From positions 62,001-126,000 of the forward strand of contig LLEY01000147.1 of assembly GCA_001414485.1 (NCBI GenBank): 64,000 bases of DNA, given 5' to 3'. Shown in pieces: positions 1 through 13,211 of this stretch. The translations under genes and the position numbers were made by a program. This DNA comes from Calycina herbarum (lineage: Eukaryota > Ascomycota > Leotiomycetes > Helotiales > Pezizellaceae). The notes under the pieces were generated by a model. The model had not been told where the DNA came from and ran no database searches. It worked only from the letters and a program-made list of their open reading frames with translations. Position 1 is the stretch's first letter. Each line of letters begins with the position of its first letter.

Positions 1-788
1 GTGATGAGGGCATATTCGACGGGCATCAATAATGTTGGCCATGCCACTGCAGGTGCGACGACTCCGATCATGTATCTGCGGTAGCTGTGATAGCCACCAT
101 ATCCTGCGTACTCCAAGCCCCAGTGGATTGCTCCGAGAAAGGAGATAATCTGTTATAGAAAGGATGAGAAAAGTTTTTATTTTTGTCAAGCTTGGTCACT
201 TACAACTGCACCGAATCCAATTTGGATTGGTGTGATAGTCGACAGGAGTTCATGTGCTGTCTCTGGTGAGAAGAGGAAGGCTCTCCCAGTAGCATGGGCA
301 TGGTTGATATCCCAGGCCAGGTAGACGGTGGAAAGAGAAGTCGCTACATATGGTAGAACGCCAGCGGCACCGATATACAACGACTCTCTAGGGACATCGG
401 AAAGAGAGAACGTTTCTTTGATGGTAACAAAATCCGATTTTATTCCTCCCATCATATCATCGCCGCCTTTTGCTTCTGGTGTGCGGCCCTCGAACACATG
501 GCGAACACTGGATCCCATGGAAACATGGCTTGGATCAGCCTCGATTTTTTGTTCTCCAATACTCTTTTCTGCCTTCTCGTCGATTTTATCATATGGAGCT
601 TGGGTTGCATATAGCAATGCTGGTATCTTTGGAAGGGGTGCGACTAAGCCATTGGGTCGTCTTTTGCTCCACTGGTGGAGAGATGAGGTAGTGCGGAGAC
701 CAATTGAAGCTGTACTGTAGCTAGTTCTTGAAGCTAGAGGCTTTGGAAAGCTCTTTAGCAGCGTTCGCGTTGCTGTGGTGCGAAACAT
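1..788 (-). CDS. DUF3429 mitochondrial membrane protein, 3' end outside window
   Basis: Exon 1 is 788..204 (195 codons from ATG), the intron is 203..150 (GTAAGT...ACAG, 54 nt), and exon 2 runs from 149 off the left edge. The N-terminus is rich in Arg, Ser and Thr with almost no acidic residues, as expected of a mitochondrial presequence. The spliced protein reads LSDVPRESLYIGAAGVLPYV, then a membrane segment, then FGAVIISFLGAIHWGLEYAG. The SFLGAIHWGLE block is the signature of the DUF3429 (TMEM69-like) family of small multi-pass inner-membrane proteins, whose biochemical role is unknown to me. It is divergent from VPS13 across an 800-bp intergenic region. The family call is strong; the function is not known. 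Confidence 0.85.
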
Positions 789-1588
789 GGTGTTTGCGGT
801 GTTTGCGGTTTATCGTTCGGAGGTTCGTCCTGGTAGAGGCGGAAGCTTCCCCGCAGTCCGCTTTGTTGTGTAGTCGATGAGGATATTGGACTCAATGACG
901 CGAGGAGTTGCACGAATGATTGAAAAGAGAGAGGAGGTCGTTCTGGTTTCGAGAGAGCCAAAGGTATTGTACAAGAGTATGTGAGAGGAGAGAGAATGGT
1001 TGAGTTTAATTTGTTCTGTAACCCCTCCCTCTGGCAGAGAGCTTCACTCAGCAGCACAGCGCAGCACAGCACCCTGACACGGGCCAATTGGGGTGACGTA
1101 GCTCTCAACTCCACTGCCAAGTCCCAGCGAGATCTGCAAGCCTGGAAATGCGACGCATTTTTCGTAGAAGGATAGAAGTTACATCATTTGCTTTTGCTAC
1201 TTGAAACCACTTTTTGATCCTGTCGCGGTCTAGTCTACACGTTGCTGTGAATAATTTCAATCCTGCTGTACTCTCTCCCAAAGCACAGCCCACAGAGCTA
1301 CCCTGGTTCCATACAGTAGCCCAACTGTTGGCGGGGAATCTGCGACCAGCAAACAACTGCCTGGTGCTGCCACGCCACGCCACACCAAATCTGACGAAGG
1401 AGACAACGATACGACCGAAACGACCGAAACGAACACCTTCCTACAATGACTTGAAAGCTGATGAACATCACCAAATAATCTTCTCTCTATAATCGAGTGC
1501 GCCACTGCAAATGCAGTCGACGACCCCTCCTCCACGAACAACCCCCCAAACCGAATAGTCCCAGTCAAATCCCCCTCCGGTAGTCAAG
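789..1588. promoter_or_regulatory. Shared promoter region of DUF3429 gene and VPS13
   Basis: This 800-bp divergent intergenic region holds the 5' leaders of both genes. It is fairly GC-balanced, with a short direct repeat of ACGACCGAA around 1419-1437 and no convincing TATA box. ORFs here on both strands are short and look like chance. Confidence 0.5.
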
Positions 1589-4500
1589 ATGTTGGAAGGA
1601 CTGGTATCCTCGTTGCTGAACCGCTTCTTGGGCATGTACATTCAGAATTTCGACCCGGGACAACTGAAGGTCGGAATATGGTCTGGCGATGTCAAGCTGC
1701 GGGATCTTGAGCTACGCAGAGAGGCTCTTGATCAACTGAAATTACCCATAAATGTTGTGGAAGGGCATTTGGGACAACTCACCCTCAAAATCCCATGGTC
1801 GAATCTGCGGGGGCAACCTGTTCAGATTGAAATAGAAGATGTCTTCCTACTGGCAGCACCGAAAGAAGATGCGGAATATGACGAGGACGAAGAGGAGCGG
1901 AGGAGGCAGGCTGTCAAAATTGAAAAGCTGGACAGCGCAGAAATGCTGAAGGACCGAAACCAGGAAGGAATGAGCGAGGAAGAGCAGCAGAAGAACCAGA
2001 GCTTTACGGAAAGTCTGGTCACCAAAATTGTTGACAATCTACAAATCAAAGTCAAGAACATCCACGTCCGTTACGAAGATTCGATATCTGCACCCGGACA
2101 TCCTTTCTCGTTGGGTCTTACTCTCGAACAGTTCAGCGCGATTAGTACAGATGGCGAATGGAAACCAACATACATCCAAGATTCTGCTGGTCCTACACAC
2201 AAGCTTGCGACTTTGGGTGCATTGGCTGTATATTGGAATACGGATACATCATTGCTAGGAACTGGCAGAGAAGCAGAGGTCCCCGGCGTGGATGTCGCCT
2301 CCCATGAAGAGATGCTGGAGAAATTCAAGGAAATGATCGTCAAAGGAGAGGACCCAGACACTGCAAATCATCAATTTATCCTGAAGCCAGTTAGTGGCTC
2401 GGCGAAGATAGCGATTGATAAATCGGGCAAAATCGATCGACCACATATCAAAGCTGGTTTGTCGTTTGATGAAATTGGATTGGTCCTGGACGACGATCAA
2501 TATCGGGACGCCCTGATGATGGTAGATTTATTCCATTATTTCATTCGCCATCAGGAATACAAAAGGCTACAACCCAAGGGTGTATCGCCAAAAGAAGACC
2601 CGAAAGCATGGCTCAAATTTGCTGGCGATGCCGTTTTAAGTAAAATTCATGAGCGAAACCGCCGCTGGTCGTGGGGCTACTTTAAAGAGAGACGCGATGA
2701 TCGAATTCGATACATTGAGCTTTTCAAGAAAAAGAAGAAGCAGGCCGAGCAACCACTTTCACCCGAGGAAGTAAAGGAACTGGAGGCCCTCGAATGGAAG
2801 CTTGATTACGAAGACATGCGATTCTGGCGGTCACTAGCCAGAAACGAACTCAAGAAGGAGAACGTGGGAGTGAAGAAAGCATCCGTTGCCAAACAAAAGC
2901 AGGGCTGGGTTGCGTGGGCTTGGGGCTCGAAACCAGCAGAGGAAGAGGAAGATGCTGAGACCACAATGACAGAGGAGCAACGTAAGGAGTTGTACGATGC
3001 CATTGAGTGGGACGAGAAATCTGCTCTTGCAGAGGCCGTTGATTTGCCAAAGGAGACTGTTAAGCTGCAAGTTAACGCTTCCCTTAATACCGGAAGTTTT
3101 ACTCTCAAACGTGATCCCCACCAAAACGTTACTGAAGTTCTGAGTCTGTACTTTGATGGGTTTCAGGCAAAGTTCCTCCAACGACCAGATTCTCTCCTTG
3201 CCGATGTTAGTCTCGGCGGCTTGAGAGTTAATGATGGAACGACTCCTGACAGTCTCTTCACCCAAATCGTCCGTGTTAAGGATGCCCCAGATGCACCAAA
3301 GAAACTCCAGATCGACGAGGATGGTGAGGTCGATGAAGAGATTGAAAACGATCCGTTCTTCAGCTTCCAGTTCGAGAAGAATCCTCTTGACGGCGCCAGT
3401 GACTTGGCTCTCACAGGAAAATTAAAGCCTTTAGAAATCATCTGGAATCCAAACTTCCTCATTGGGATTATCCAATTCTTCAAACCTCCTGAGAGGCATA
3501 TGGAATCAATTGGTGCCCTCATGGAAAGTGCCGGTACCACGGTTGAAGCCCTTCGTCAACAAACCAGAGCAGGTCTTGAATTTGCGCTCGAAGAGCACAA
3601 GACACTCAATGCTAAGCTCGACCTTCAAGCACCTCTCATCATCGTCCCAGAAAATATAACGTTGAAGAAGACTACTTGCTTGATTCTTGATGCAGGTCAT
3701 ATCAGTGTGACCAGCCAACTTGTTGACAAGAATACGTTGAAAGATGTTCAAGCCAAGCAAAGGCAATCGTACACCGAAGACGATTACAAGCGCCTTGAAT
3801 CCTTGATGTACGATAAATTTCTCGTAAAGCTGTCATCAACTCAACTCCTGATCGGTCCTTCTATCGAAGAGACGAAAGCCCAGCTGGAAGACCGTGACGA
3901 CTCGCAGGCAATGCATGTTGTCGAGAAGATCAACATTGATTTAACCGTTGAAACTTCCATCATCCCCAAAGCGCCCAATCTTACGAAAGTGCGATTGTCT
4001 GGCCATCTCCCAGTACTACACGCCTCGGTTTCTGACAAGAAGTACAAGAGTTTGATGCGGATTCTAGACGTTGCCATACCAAACTTGGATCAGGATTCTA
4101 CCGACGAGGGCAAGTCGATCGAGGAGACTTCTGTGGAATCTTCACGACCCAGAACGCAGAGCACAGTTTCAAAGAAGCCTAGCAAACTCCACGAGAGGTC
4201 ACAATCAACGTCTTTTAGCTTCGCTACCCAAGAAGCAATAATTCTCGAAGACGATGCTGATGAGTCGGACGACGCAGAATTTCAAGATGCAACTGATGAA
4301 TCGGAGAGTGAGAAACTCAAGATTCAACAACGGAACTTCCAGCTCATATTCGAGGTTGATCGTCTCCAGGGCTCTTTGTTCAGAAGCGACCCAGAAGGAA
4401 GGAAGCCGGACCAACTGCTTGCTGAACTGGTGGCCGAAAACTTCGCCCTTGATCTTGTCGTAAGGCCATTTGACCTGATCATAGAGACTTCCCTGGAATC

Positions 4501-7500
4501 GTTGGTCTTGGACGATTACGTGGACAATCCGCCCGCAGAATTCAAGTCTATCTTGTCATCTGGCGATGAAGACTCGGAAACCCCCAAGGATCTTGTGAGC
4601 GTGAAGATTGTCAAGGTCAAAAGAGAATCACCAGAGTTCATGCCAAAATACGAAGGGGTCGAAGTAAACATAGATGTTGCCATATCTACCATCAATTTGG
4701 TTGTCACTCGAAAGACACTTCTTACACTACTCGATTTCATCCTGGTGACATTTGCCAACACTGAATCCGCCATTGGACGACCAACAACGCCTGCAACAAA
4801 GGAGATATTGGACGCAGAGAATGAAGATCAACAAACTGCAAAGCCGGCCCCTCCTGCCCCGGAGAATACCAGCTCTGTGAGAATCAAAATAGACCTCAAG
4901 AGTATAAGGCTTATTCTCAACAACGACGGAATTCGTCTTGCCACCCTCTCACTTAATGAGGCTGATGTCGGTATATTCGTCATGGGCAAAACTCTGCGCA
5001 TTGCAGCTAAATTGGGTGATCTGTCTTTGCTAGATGACATTAATCAGGGAGCATCTTCAGACTCAAATCTGAGGAAATTGATCACCATCCAAGGAGACGA
5101 TCTCGCTGATTTCCGATATGAGACTTTCGACCCTGATGGCAAAGCCTACCCTGGATACGACTCTTCTATTTTCCTTCGTGCCGGTTCTATCAAGTTGAAC
5201 TTCTTGGAGGAACCATTCAGAAAGATCATTGATTTCCTAGTCAAATTTGGACAGATGCAGGCGCTTTTCAATGCCGCAAGACAAGCTGCAGCAAACCAAG
5301 CCTCACAAATCCAGCAAAACGCAAACCGTATCAAGTTCGACATCAATATCAAGACTCCGATTGTTGTTTTCCCAAGAGACATGGTTGCCGGTCGCCCGAA
5401 GCGTGACTTGATCACCGCCTATCTGGGAGAAATATACGCTGAGAACAAATTTGTTCCACTGGATGATTCAAAGAATTCTGCCATTGCTATGAATTTATCA
5501 GCCGGTATCCGAAACATTCGTCTGACATCCGATTTCTACTTTGATGGCGATAAATCAGAAGAGCTTGAACTCATTGATAAAGTGGATCTTGCTTTTAAGA
5601 TGATTTATGCTGAACATACAGCTGGATCTAAGCGACCTGATATGGAAATCGAAGGAAGTATGACCGACTTCAATCTACGCCTTACTCAATTGCAACTTAA
5701 ATTCCTCTTGGAGCTTTCGAGATCAGTACCGGCTGCTTTTGCTGCGGATCCAGATAGCGGCGAGAAGGACGCCACTGATGATGTACCAACATCGACACTC
5801 CAGAAAGCCAGAACACTGTCACCTGAAGATTCATCTGGTAGTTCTGAGGCACTTGTGGACCTTGGGCCGGAATTAGGAGCTGCTGCAAAAGCCTGGACTA
5901 AACTTGATTTTGCTTTCCATCTGCACACAATTGGGTTGGAGCTCATATTGGCTAAGGAAGACGAACCTGTTGGGGATCTCGATGCCTCTAGTTTGTCTAA
6001 ATTCTCGCTCGATGATACTAAGGTCAAACTACGCATGATGACAGATGGTTCTCTAGAGTCGGAGCTGTTGATACAATCTTTCACGATACAAGATAGTAGA
6101 ACCAAGGAGACGAACAAATTCCGAAAGATCATGACTTCGCTTAACAAAGATGTTCAACAGTTCATGGCGAGCTTGACTATTTCTGGTGGAAAGGAACGCA
6201 ATCTTATTGCCATGGTCGCCATCGATAGCCCAAGAATCATCTTTGCGCTCGATTATATTTTCGCTCTGCAGTCTTTCGTGGCTGCTGGTTTGGAAGTGGA
6301 TGAAGCTCCCGTGGCTGAAGACGAAAGCCTGTTGAGTTCTCCAGAAGAGTCGGAGACGGACTCGATCATGGCAGTAGTAGAGGGCAACTCGAGATCTGCA
6401 GTTGTACGATCCAAGACACTCAGCAGGTCAGCCAGTGAGCAATCCGAAGCGACGGCGGCACCCTCTATGTCGGTCGCATTCAGAGTCAACGTGGTTAATG
6501 CGCAGATAATCCTGATCGCCAACCCTCTTAGCTCGAGTTCTGAAGCGATCGTTCTTGGTACCAAACAAATACTGATGGCACAACAGCATGCCCTGACCCT
6601 TCAAGTTCAACAAATGGGCATGTTCTTATGCCGAATGGATCGTTTTGAGGACAGCCGCTTGCGTGTATTGGATGATTTCTCGATGCAAATGTCACTTGAC
6701 AGTTCCCAAAAGGATATGACCAGCATTCATATTGACATCGAGCCATTGGTACTGCGCCTGTCGCTTCGAGATATTCTTCTTGCTATACAAATCGTAACCA
6801 AAGCCTCCGAGCTTTCTGGCGATGATGATGCCAAAAACAAAGCACCGGCAGCCTCAGATCAAAAGGCCAAGCAGCTCAAGACATCCAACACCAGTCTCAA
6901 GCAGCGAACTGCAAGTGGCAAAGGGTTGTCAACAATTGGTAAAAAGACCAAGGCAACGACTATCGTGCCATCGCGACAGAAGAGTGATGCAGCCGGGAAA
7001 CAGGTTGTCCGGAAACACGAGGAGCTTACCGCAACGTTAGATGGAGTGAGAGTTATCCTGATTGGCGACCTTCACGAATTGCCAATTCTAGATCTCAGTA
7101 TCAGGAACTTCACTACCACGGCAACCGATTGGATAAGCACGTTGAAGGCAGGTACAAACATTGATATGTTTGTCAACATTTACAATTTCTCGAAATCTGC
7201 ATGGGAGCCTCTGATTGAGCCTTGGCAACTTGGTCTTGAGGTCTCGAAAGAGACTTCGCCAGATGCTCTATCTATCAGCTTGGTCTCTGAAAAGATGCTC
7301 GAGTTGACGGTCACGTCAGCAACAATTGCTCTCGCGTCTAAGTCGGCGGACTTTCTCACACAAGAAGAAGATGTTCTTTCAAAGCCGCGAGGAACTGAGG
7401 CCCCATATCGACTCAGAAATTACACTGGGTTCGACATCAATGTTTGGGCTGACGTCTCTGGTGAGGAGAACCAAATGGCCGCCAAACTAGCCGATGGAGA

Positions 7501-10500
7501 AGAGGGGCCTTGGCGATTTGAAGATTGGGAGAAGATGCGCGAGAACCTATCCCCAGAGAACAGTACCGGGGTCGTTGGTATTCGTCTTGAAGGTAGCGGA
7601 TTTGATAGCATCAACAAGATTCCTATCACTCGTGAAGGAGAAACGATCTACAGTTTGCGTCCCCGAAAGAGCCAAATCCTTCATCGACTCCTGGTTGAAG
7701 TCGCCCTTGGTGACGACAATGTCAAATGTATTACTTTCCGATCACCTCTCTTGGTTGAAAATAAGACTCAAATTCCAGTGGAGTTGGGCATTTTCGATGC
7801 CCAGGAGGGACATTTGCTCAAAATTGAGAAGATTGCGCCAGGTGAAAGTCGACCTGCTCCAGTTGGTGCTGCCTATCTAAAGTCTCTACTCATCAGGCCT
7901 GACCAAGGCTTTGGCTACTCGTGGTCCACCGAATCCTTATTTTGGAAGGATCTTCTGAAGAGACCAACAAGAACCTTGATATGCAAGGGTGAGAACGATA
8001 AACAAACACCACCATTCTACTTCCAGATGCACGCTAGTTACGACAAGAGTAGCCCTCTACCTAGGTATGTTTCCCTCTTTGCTGTACTCAAACGGTCATC
8101 TAACGTGTTTCTAGCATTTACCCATACATGAGAATACGACTTTCTGCCCCAATTGAACTGGAAAATCTGTTACCTTATGATTTCAAATATCGGATCTACG
8201 ACAAAAACACGAAGAAGGATTGGACAAACTTCCTTCGTAAAGGTGGCTTGAGCCCAGTTCACGTCGTCGAACTTTCCCATCTCTTGTTGATAAGTATCGA
8301 CATGCAAGACACGGTTTTCAAGGCTAGCGAGTTTGCAATCATCAACTCAAACAACCAGGAAGATTATCGCAAGGAGTCAAGCCTTGTTTGCAAAGACAGC
8401 GAAGGACTTTCTCTCAGTCTCAAGCTCCATTACTTCAAGATCCCAGACAGTGGTGGGGCCTTCAGAGTGACCGTATTCAGTCCCTACGTCATACTGAACA
8501 AGACTGGACTCGCTATCAACATCAAAGCAAAATCACTTCTTCAACAAGCCAAGACTGCTGCCGGTCAGTTCCGTACAGACTCAGCAGATGGTGAGAGGCG
8601 GAAGGCCCTACCATACATGTTTGCATTTGGTGCGGATGATCAACGAAACCGAGCCATCCTCAAGGTCGGCGAATCGAACTGGAGTAAACCTCAGAGTTTC
8701 GATGCTATTGGAAGCACTACTGATGTGGTTTTGCCATCTCCGTCACAAAACACCGAAATCCATGTTGGAATATCGGTCGAATCAGGAGAGGGTAAATACA
8801 AAATGACCAAGGTTGTTACCCTCGCCCCTCGATTTGTTCTCAAGAATCGTATGGATGAGGAAATCAGCGTTCGGGAACCAGGTTCATCAGACAGCATGAC
8901 ACTCAAACCTCAAGCACTTCAACCGCTTCACTTCTTGCAAAAGAGTGCGAAGAAACAGCTCTCGCTATGTTTCCCTGGTGTCAATAACCAGTGGTCCTCT
9001 TCTTTCAACATCTCAGATCTCGGTACTACTCATATCAAGCTGGCAAAAGCGGGCCAACGGCAAAGACTCATTCGTGTTGAGGTGCTGATGGAGAATGCTA
9101 CGATATTCTTGCATCTTAGCTCGGAGATGAAGAATTGGCCATTCTCTATGAGGAATGAGAGTGATACTGAGTTTATGTTCTTCCAAGCAAACCCCAACCT
9201 TGATGACGAGGATTCGGAAGATCGATCTGGATGGCGTCCCATCAGATATCGACTGCCCCCAAGGAGTATCATGCCATATGCCTGGGATTATCCTGCTGCC
9301 AAGGTCAAGGAGTTGATTATCAATGCGAATGGCAAGGAGCGCCACATCAAGCTCGCGGAAATCGGAAACTTGATACCCCTGAAGATACCTTCACCGCATG
9401 CTGCTCAAGGATCGAGAGAGTCGAAGATTATCGACTTGAACGTTACTGCCGACGGTCCTACCCAAACCTTGATTCTATCAAATTACAAAGCTTCAAAGAG
9501 TTTGTACAAGCAAAAGTCACGATCAGAATCCACAACGAGCGTTGCCGGTGGCTTTGAAGTCAAGGATCAAGATACCGGCGTCACATTCCGCGCACAATTG
9601 AAGCTTGCTGGCTTTGGTATCTCATTGATCAACGCCCAACTGAGAGAACTGGCTTACATCACTTTCCGTGATATTTCTCTCAAATACTCCGAATCGCCAC
9701 TCTACCAAACAATCACTGCCGGGATCAAATGGATCCAAATCGATAACCAGCTCTATGGTGGCATATTCCCGATGATCCTTTATCCTAGTGTGGTACCAAA
9801 GAATACGAAGGAGACTGAATCTCATCCATCGGTCCATTTCCAGGCAACCAGAGTCAAGGATGATTCTTATGGTGTTTTGTACATCAAGTATGCCACGATT
9901 TTGCTACAGCAGATGACTCTCGAAATTGATGAAGATTTCGTTTTAGCTCTGTTGGAATTCTCGAAGGTGCCTGGAGCTAGTTGGTCAGAAACGCACGAGG
10001 GTACTCTGTGCGATGAGAACTTGGATATCCCGGAACCCAAGCAAGAACAGTCTGGTCAAGATATCTACTTTGAGCTGCTCAACTTGCAGCCAATGCAACT
10101 CGATTTGTCGTTCGTACGCACAGATCATGTCAACGTTGAGGATAAGACATCGTCAAGAAATCCATTGATGTTCTTCTTGAACGTCTTGACCATGGCTATT
10201 GGAAACATTAACGATGCTCCTGTTCGCCTCAACGCGCTGATGTTGGAGAACGCCAGAGTCTCAATGGCTGTTCTCCTACAGAACGTGTCCAACCATTACT
10301 CGCAAGAGGGTCTTTACCAAGTCCACAAGATCCTTGGTTCAGCAGATTTCCTTGGTAACCCGGTCGGATTGTTCAACAATCTCAGCTCCGGTGTCGCCGA
10401 TATCTTCTACGAGCCATATCAAGGCTTCATCATGGCAGATAGACCTGAGCAACTCGGTATCGGCATCGCAAAGGGTGCCACGAGCTTTGTGAAGAAGTCC

Positions 10501-11277
10501 GTCTTCGGTTTCTCCGACAGTTTCTCCAAGGTCACTGGTAGTATTGCCAAGGGTCTGGCTGAAGCAACAATGGACAAACAATTCCAAGATCGTCGCCGGA
10601 TGACGCGATCGCGAAACCGTCCAAAGCACGCTCTCTACGGTGTCACAGCAGGAGCCAACTCCTTTGTCAGCAGTCTCGCGAGTGGTGTCGGAGGACTGGC
10701 ACGTAAACCCCTCGAAGGCGCCGAACAAGAAGGCGTCGCTGGTTTCTTTAAGGGTGTAGGAAAAGGTGTCCTTGGACTGGCGACTAAACCCGCAATCGGA
10801 GTCTTCGACCTCGCTTCGAACGTCAGCGAAGGCATCCGCAACACCACTACCGTCTTTGACGGCGAAGGTCTCGATCGCGTCCGTCTCACCCGTTTCATCG
10901 GTACGGATGGCGTCGTACGTCCATACTCTCAACGCGAGGCACTCGGCCAATTCTGGCTCAAGCAGCTTGATAACGGCAAATACTTTAACGAGATGTATAT
11001 TGCGCACCTTGAACTGCCACGGGAGGATGTGGTTGTTATGTTGACGTACTCGCGGATCATGCTTATTAAGAGTAAGAGGTTGACGTCGGAGTGGGATGTT
11101 CCGCTCAAGGATATTCAGACTATTAGTAAGGAGCGCACGGGGTTGAGTCTTACGCTTAGGGGGGGCACGAACGGACCGTTTGTGCCGGTTGCGGAGGAGA
11201 GTAGTCGGAATTTTCTGTATAGGAAGATTGGGGTTGCGGTGGGGGAGTTTAATAAGAAGTATAAGGCTACTGAGTAA
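1589..11277 (+). CDS. VPS13: VPS13, bridge-like lipid transfer protein
   Basis: Two exons, 1589..8064 and 8115..11277, are joined over a 50-nt intron (GTATGT...CTAG). They give 3212 residues, close to the 3144 of yeast Vps13. The protein opens with the chorein motif MLEGLVSSLLNRFLGMYI, the start of the hydrophobic groove that moves phospholipids between membranes at contact sites (ER, mitochondria, endosome/vacuole, prospore membrane). Acidic low-complexity loops lie near residues 90-130 and 890-920. The second exon begins in the VAB/SHR-BD region. From about residue 2990 there is a Gly/Ala/Val-rich amphipathic stretch (YGVTAGANSFVSSLASGVGG, then FFKGVGKGVLGL), typical of the ATG2/VPS13 C-terminal helices, and a C-terminal PH-like domain from about 3090. 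The codons flanking the intron (AG/C) restore IYPYMRIRLSAPIELENLLP. No lesions were seen. Confidence 0.97.
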
Positions 11278-12466
11278 AGGGTGAGGGGAGGAGACTGGGG
11301 TAAGGGGCGAAGTGGTGGAAAGGAGGTGATAGATGATATACATGCATGGATTGGAGAACTTTGGGGGGGATTGGGGGAGAAAAATATATGGATTTGGGTT
11401 GGAGTTGTCTCTTTCTTTCTCTAGTAGAGGTTTAGCGAATTTAGTTATCTTTTCCAGAAGGTGCGGTTTTCCTTCATGCTGCAAATGTGGGTTTGATTAC
11501 TCATAACGATCTTGCTCTAGAGGTCTGATTTCTCTCTCGAAATTCTGGTTTCATAATCGATCATCTAAAGCCTAACCTAAGATTCCATGTAACCACCGCC
11601 CCTTTCAATCTTATTTTCTTCACTTATCACTGTTGTTTTCATTGATGTATCGAGGATGGAATGCCTGTGCGTGTTTATGGATCTTTAGCACTGCTGCTAT
11701 GATGCTGAGAGCTGGTGTTGGGGTTTCTTTATCGACTTACAAAGCCCCTCCATCGCTGTTGCAATTCTATCAGTTGTATCTTTATAACTTTCATAGCCAC
11801 TAACCATATCATCTGCATCGCTACTGCCATTTGAGTTATTTTCATGGGCTTGTTACTTTCTTCGGCTACGGGCATGTGACACTCTAAGGTAAAATTCTGA
11901 GCTTGGAGTTAGCATTAGATTACTACTAGTCATTTGATATACATAATCGAGAAAACGTTTAGAAGACTAAAATCAAGTAGTGACAGTTTGAATATCTATA
12001 TATAGTTTAAGTTCAAAGATTAATTCACCGAGTTAATGTTTCATAAATTCTGTCTGAATAAAGCTTTTTCTTTGGGTTTTTACTTGCTGATGCTTTTCAA
12101 TCTACTTCATATGAGAATAAAGGTATCGTAGCGAAAAAGTAAAGTTTGTTTCGTTTTTTTGAGAACATAGTAAGTATTAAGTTCGAGCGAGTATCGTAAA
12201 GTACCTGTGCAGGTTAAAGTTCTTCTTCCTTCTTCGTCTTTTTCTTTAGTACATGTTTCGCGAATTGAGCTGATTTTTGAATGTATGGTTTCTCAAGTGT
12301 CGGCATTCGTTTTGTTCTAAAATTAGACAGACATCTTATTGGTTAAAATCTTGTACCACCAACAATGGGGAGTATTGTAGCCACCATAGGCATCCACCGA
12401 CCCAAAATTTCATCATTAGAATCCGACTACAATCAATACTATTTCAAAGCCATATGAACTACCAGA
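11278..12466. other. Intergenic, no gene seen
   Basis: The first few hundred bases are probably the VPS13 3' UTR. From about 11880 the base composition becomes AT-rich. No coding signal on either strand. Confidence 0.6.
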
Positions 12467-13129
12467 ATGCATTTCCTCATGCTTCCTCAAGAGATCCGAC
12501 TCCTGATATATTCAGAACTCCTCATTAAGTCTGAACCCATCATCGACAAAAGCTCTTGGCCACGACCCCAACCGTATAATCTCCACCCAGTACTCCTCCG
12601 TCTCAACAAACAAATACATAGCGAAACAACTCCACTGCTGTATTCTAAAAACCGGTTTCTGTTTTCCGAGATTATCGACCCCTTTATTTGCCAAATCGGC
12701 GACTCCGCATCCCTTATTCGCTCCATGTGTATACCCTTCCCCCTCATAATTGACGGAGAGTCCTGGAACTATTCTTGGATCACTCATGAATCACATCACA
12801 ATAAGAATTTGCAACTTATTCAGGAGCACTGCAAGGGTATTACGACTCTTGAGCTGGAAATTATACCCGATCACCCGCTACGCTACAATGACGGGAAGGG
12901 TCTCAAGGCTCAGACTTTAAAACAACTTGATATATATTTCAAGGAGATGCTCTCACTGAATGTGGTCACTGTCAATTTTCCAGTATATTTTGAGCAATCG
13001 GATTATAGTCGTGAAAGAGATGAGTATTTTATGAAGAGGATACAGGAATACGGATGGGTTATTCGGGTTACGGAAGTGCCGCTGCCGGAGAGGGCCTGGA
13101 TTGATTGGGATGCAAACTTCGTTTTATAG
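12467..13129 (+). CDS. F-box/2EXR-like protein, paralogue 1
   Basis: Single-exon ORF of 220 aa from ATG. The N-terminus LPQEIRLLIYSELLI, followed by VLLRLNKQIHSETTPLLYSK and a short hydrophobic FLF, is the pattern of the large fungal F-box-like/2EXR family (Leu-Pro-x-Glu-Ile-Arg helix, then Leu-Arg-x-Asn-Lys-Gln helix, then Leu-Tyr-x-x-Asn). A later block, CKGITTLELEIIPDHPLR, is shared with the other two copies in this window. Substrate or partner is unknown. An upstream in-frame alternative is not needed because this ATG directly precedes the conserved helix. Lies 82 bp upstream of paralogue 2 on the same strand; the most divergent of the three. Confidence 0.75.
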   Translation: MHFLMLPQEIRLLIYSELLIKSEPIIDKSSWPRPQPYNLHPVLLRLNKQIHSETTPLLYSKNRFLFSEIIDPFICQIGDSASLIRSMCIPFPLIIDGESWNYSWITHESHHNKNLQLIQEHCKGITTLELEIIPDHPLRYNDGKGLKAQTLKQLDIYFKEMLSLNVVTVNFPVYFEQSDYSRERDEYFMKRIQEYGWVIRVTEVPLPERAWIDWDANFVL

Positions 13130-13211
13130 ATATAAGTCACCACCTATAAGTAGGCTTTTGTACGACCGTAGATCCACAGCATGAAGCTAGAATCAATCAA
13201 CCACATTAACC

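Noticed and set aside
10339..11484. 381-codon minus-strand ORF antisense to the VPS13 3' end
   Set aside because: It is a frame shadow of the conserved VPS13 C-terminus, lacks any motif, and its tail (PNPYIFLPQSPPKFSNP) is low-complexity.
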